Assembly: GCF_000372725.1 (NCBI RefSeq)
Contig: NW_005202428.1
Location: forward strand, 1,126,169 to 1,190,168
Direction of reading: 5' to 3'
Origin: Emiliania huxleyi CCMP1516
Lineage: Eukaryota; Haptophyta; Isochrysidales; Noelaerhabdaceae
DNA length: 64,000 nt
In this document: positions 62,904-64,000 of the stretch, piece after piece
Layout: every line of letters starts with the position of its first letter
Numbering within the stretch: the stretch's first letter is position 1
Notes under the pieces: generated by a model
Database searches by the model: none
The model's input: only the letters and a program-made list of their open reading frames with translations
Told to the model about the DNA's origin: nothing
Position numbers and translations under genes: made by a program

Positions 62904-63345
62904 GTGACCCAGACCCGGCAGGCCAAGGCGGAGGTTGTTCCGTGGCGTTCGGCCCTAGTCACCAAGGCGCTCAAGGAGCCCCCGCGCGCCCGCAAGAAGG
63001 TGAAGAACATTGTCCACTCTGGCTCCATCACGATGGATGACGTCATCCGGATCGCGCGCATCATGCGGGAGAAGTCGCTGGCGAAGAAGTTCGAGGGGAC
63101 CGTGCTCGAGATCCTCGGCACCGCCCAGTCCATCGGCTGCCAGGTGCCCCCCACCCCCACCCCCCCACCCCCCGGCTCGCCCCCTCTCCTCTCCGTGTGC
63201 ACGGGCGCCGGCAAGACGCCCCGTGCTTGTTCTGCCCCTCTCCTCACCCCCCCCCCCCCCTCAAACGCAGGTGGACGGCGAGGACCCGCACGATATCATC
63301 GACCAGATCCACGACGGCGAGGGCCCCGAGATCCCCGACGAGTGA
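62904..63345 (+). CDS. RPL12: 60S ribosomal protein L12, 3' part
   Basis: Partial. The readable exon includes [40 protein letters not shown] and [11 protein letters not shown], and after a GT-AG intron (63144-63270) [24 protein letters not shown] and stop at 63343-63345. This is the C-terminal two thirds of eukaryotic RPL12 (uL11), which forms the base of the GTPase stalk. The N-terminal third, with the start codon, is lost at or before the gap. The intron is C-rich with homopolymers of uncertain length. Confidence 0.88.
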
Positions 63346-63490
63346 GCGCTGCTGGTTGGACCGCGGCCATACCTGGTACCGCCCCTGCCACGGGTCGCAG
63401 GCTATCCGGAGTTGAGCCGCTGTCCCGTGCTTTCGCCGCTATATAAAGTACGTCGATTTTATGCGAAAGCACACTTACAGACACAGTCCC

Positions 63491-63633
63491 ATCAAATGGG
63501 AATCTAGCCCAAGGTCGGAGAGTCGTGTCATAGGAGAGGAGAGAGTGGGTGGAGATGTTTTGTGCGGGATCAGGCCCGAGTCCCTAGTGTCGCCGGAGCA
63601 GTAGCTCCCTTTTTCGAACAGAAAAATTTTTTT
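63491..63633 (+). mobile_element. Small retroposon with poly-T tail and 16-bp TSD
   Basis: 143 bp ending in a T run, bracketed by perfect 16-bp repeats TTACAGACACAGTCCC (63475-63490 and 63634-63649). No open frame. Unrelated to R1 and R2 by eye. Confidence 0.7.
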
Positions 63634-63649
63634 TTACAGACACAGTCCC

Positions 63650-64000
63650 CACGCAGAGCGCGCCCCCCGAGCCCGAGGCCACCTCTCTCCGCCCTCGCCG
63701 GGGCCGACGTTTTTTGATCTCTGGGTCAGTGGGGGGCCGAGCCACCTCGGGGTGGCGGGCGGGCGGGCGTTTTGAAAAACAGAAAACAGAAAACAGAGGG
63801 GGGCCAGGGCCCCCACTACGATTAGACACAAGCACCTGGCTCCTGGGACAAAGCGAGCAGCAGCAGCAAGCAGTTCAGCGGAGAAGGGGGGGGGGAGGAG
63901 CCGAGGGGGTGACGTCCCGACACGGCAGGTTGGAGCTGACCCAGGGAGAGAGAGAGAACAGCGATGGCAGCCCCCAATGACTGTAGACAGAAATGACGAG
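63650..64000. other. Intergenic, no gene seen
   Basis: Contains GAAAACA repeats near 63775 and a G run near 63885. Confidence 0.4.

Noticed and set aside
61658..63247. 529-codon leftward frame running through the N gap
   Set aside because: It crosses the 100-N gap and low-quality GGGGC sequence; the Pro/Ser composition is what the GGGGA repeat gives in any frame.
1..64000. tRNA, rRNA or riboswitch genes
   Set aside because: I scanned for cloverleaf arms and conserved rRNA stretches by eye and found none; a covariance-model scan would be needed to exclude small tRNAs.

Overview
This is GC-rich nuclear DNA from a microbial eukaryote. Nearly every recognisable gene is split by short introns (about 50-350 nt), genes lie on both strands, and there is a 100-base N gap with noisy flanks at 62602-62701. 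Two nuclear genes look plastid-targeted: a malonyl-CoA:ACP transacylase with an N-terminal leader, and a translation factor IF-1 with a signal-peptide plus transit-peptide leader. That points to a photosynthetic alga. High GC, abundant minisatellites, pherophorin-like polyproline stretches and very frequent GC-AG introns fit a haptophyte (Emiliania-like) best. A pelagophyte cannot be excluded, and GA-AG introns are best known from dinoflagellates. This assignment is inference. Exon borders were worked out by hand from frame, homology and splice signals.

Layout. 0-16.5 kb: AP2-domain gene (-), FabD (+), two membrane proteins (-), GNAT gene with a possible SAP/ARMET-like exon (-), HMG-box protein with a duplicated Tudor-like module (-), a hypothetical gene (-) and an F-box/RCC1 gene (-) carrying an apparent frameshift. 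17-29 kb: Arg-rich low-complexity protein (+), 2OG-Fe(II) oxygenase (-), Ala-rich secreted or anchored protein (+), polytopic membrane protein (-), all interspersed with small retroposons. 27.4-29 kb is a nest of three different mobile elements. 29-31.5 kb is mostly repeat, including a satellite-like array. 31.7-42.3 kb: macro-domain gene (+), GT-A glycosyltransferase (+), circularly permuted YqeH/NOA1-type GTPase (-), J-domain/zinc-finger nuclear protein (+). 42.3-47.2 kb: foldback element, then a 1.4-kb tandem duplication of a WWE plus MBD-like gene (-) around a reverse-transcriptase-like fragment. 47.6-59.5 kb: GH5 cellulase (+), MATE-like transporter (+), flavin monooxygenase (-), plastid IF-1 (+), splicing factor SLU7 (-), small hypothetical (+). 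59.6-64 kb: a 1.43-kb TIR element, tandem repeats, the gap, the 3' end of ribosomal protein L12, and a small poly-T retroposon.

The most striking signal is in the introns. In at least ten of them the first bases of the intron repeat the first bases of the downstream exon (6-25 bp direct repeats), and the donor dinucleotide is often GC or GA rather than GT. This is what would result if an insertion or a tandem duplication created the intron and the 5' splice site came from duplicated exon sequence. The window also holds two 3'-tailed retroposon families with target-site duplications, a Tc1/mariner-like MITE sitting in the tail of one retroposon, and two foldback hairpins. No operon-like functional grouping of genes is evident.
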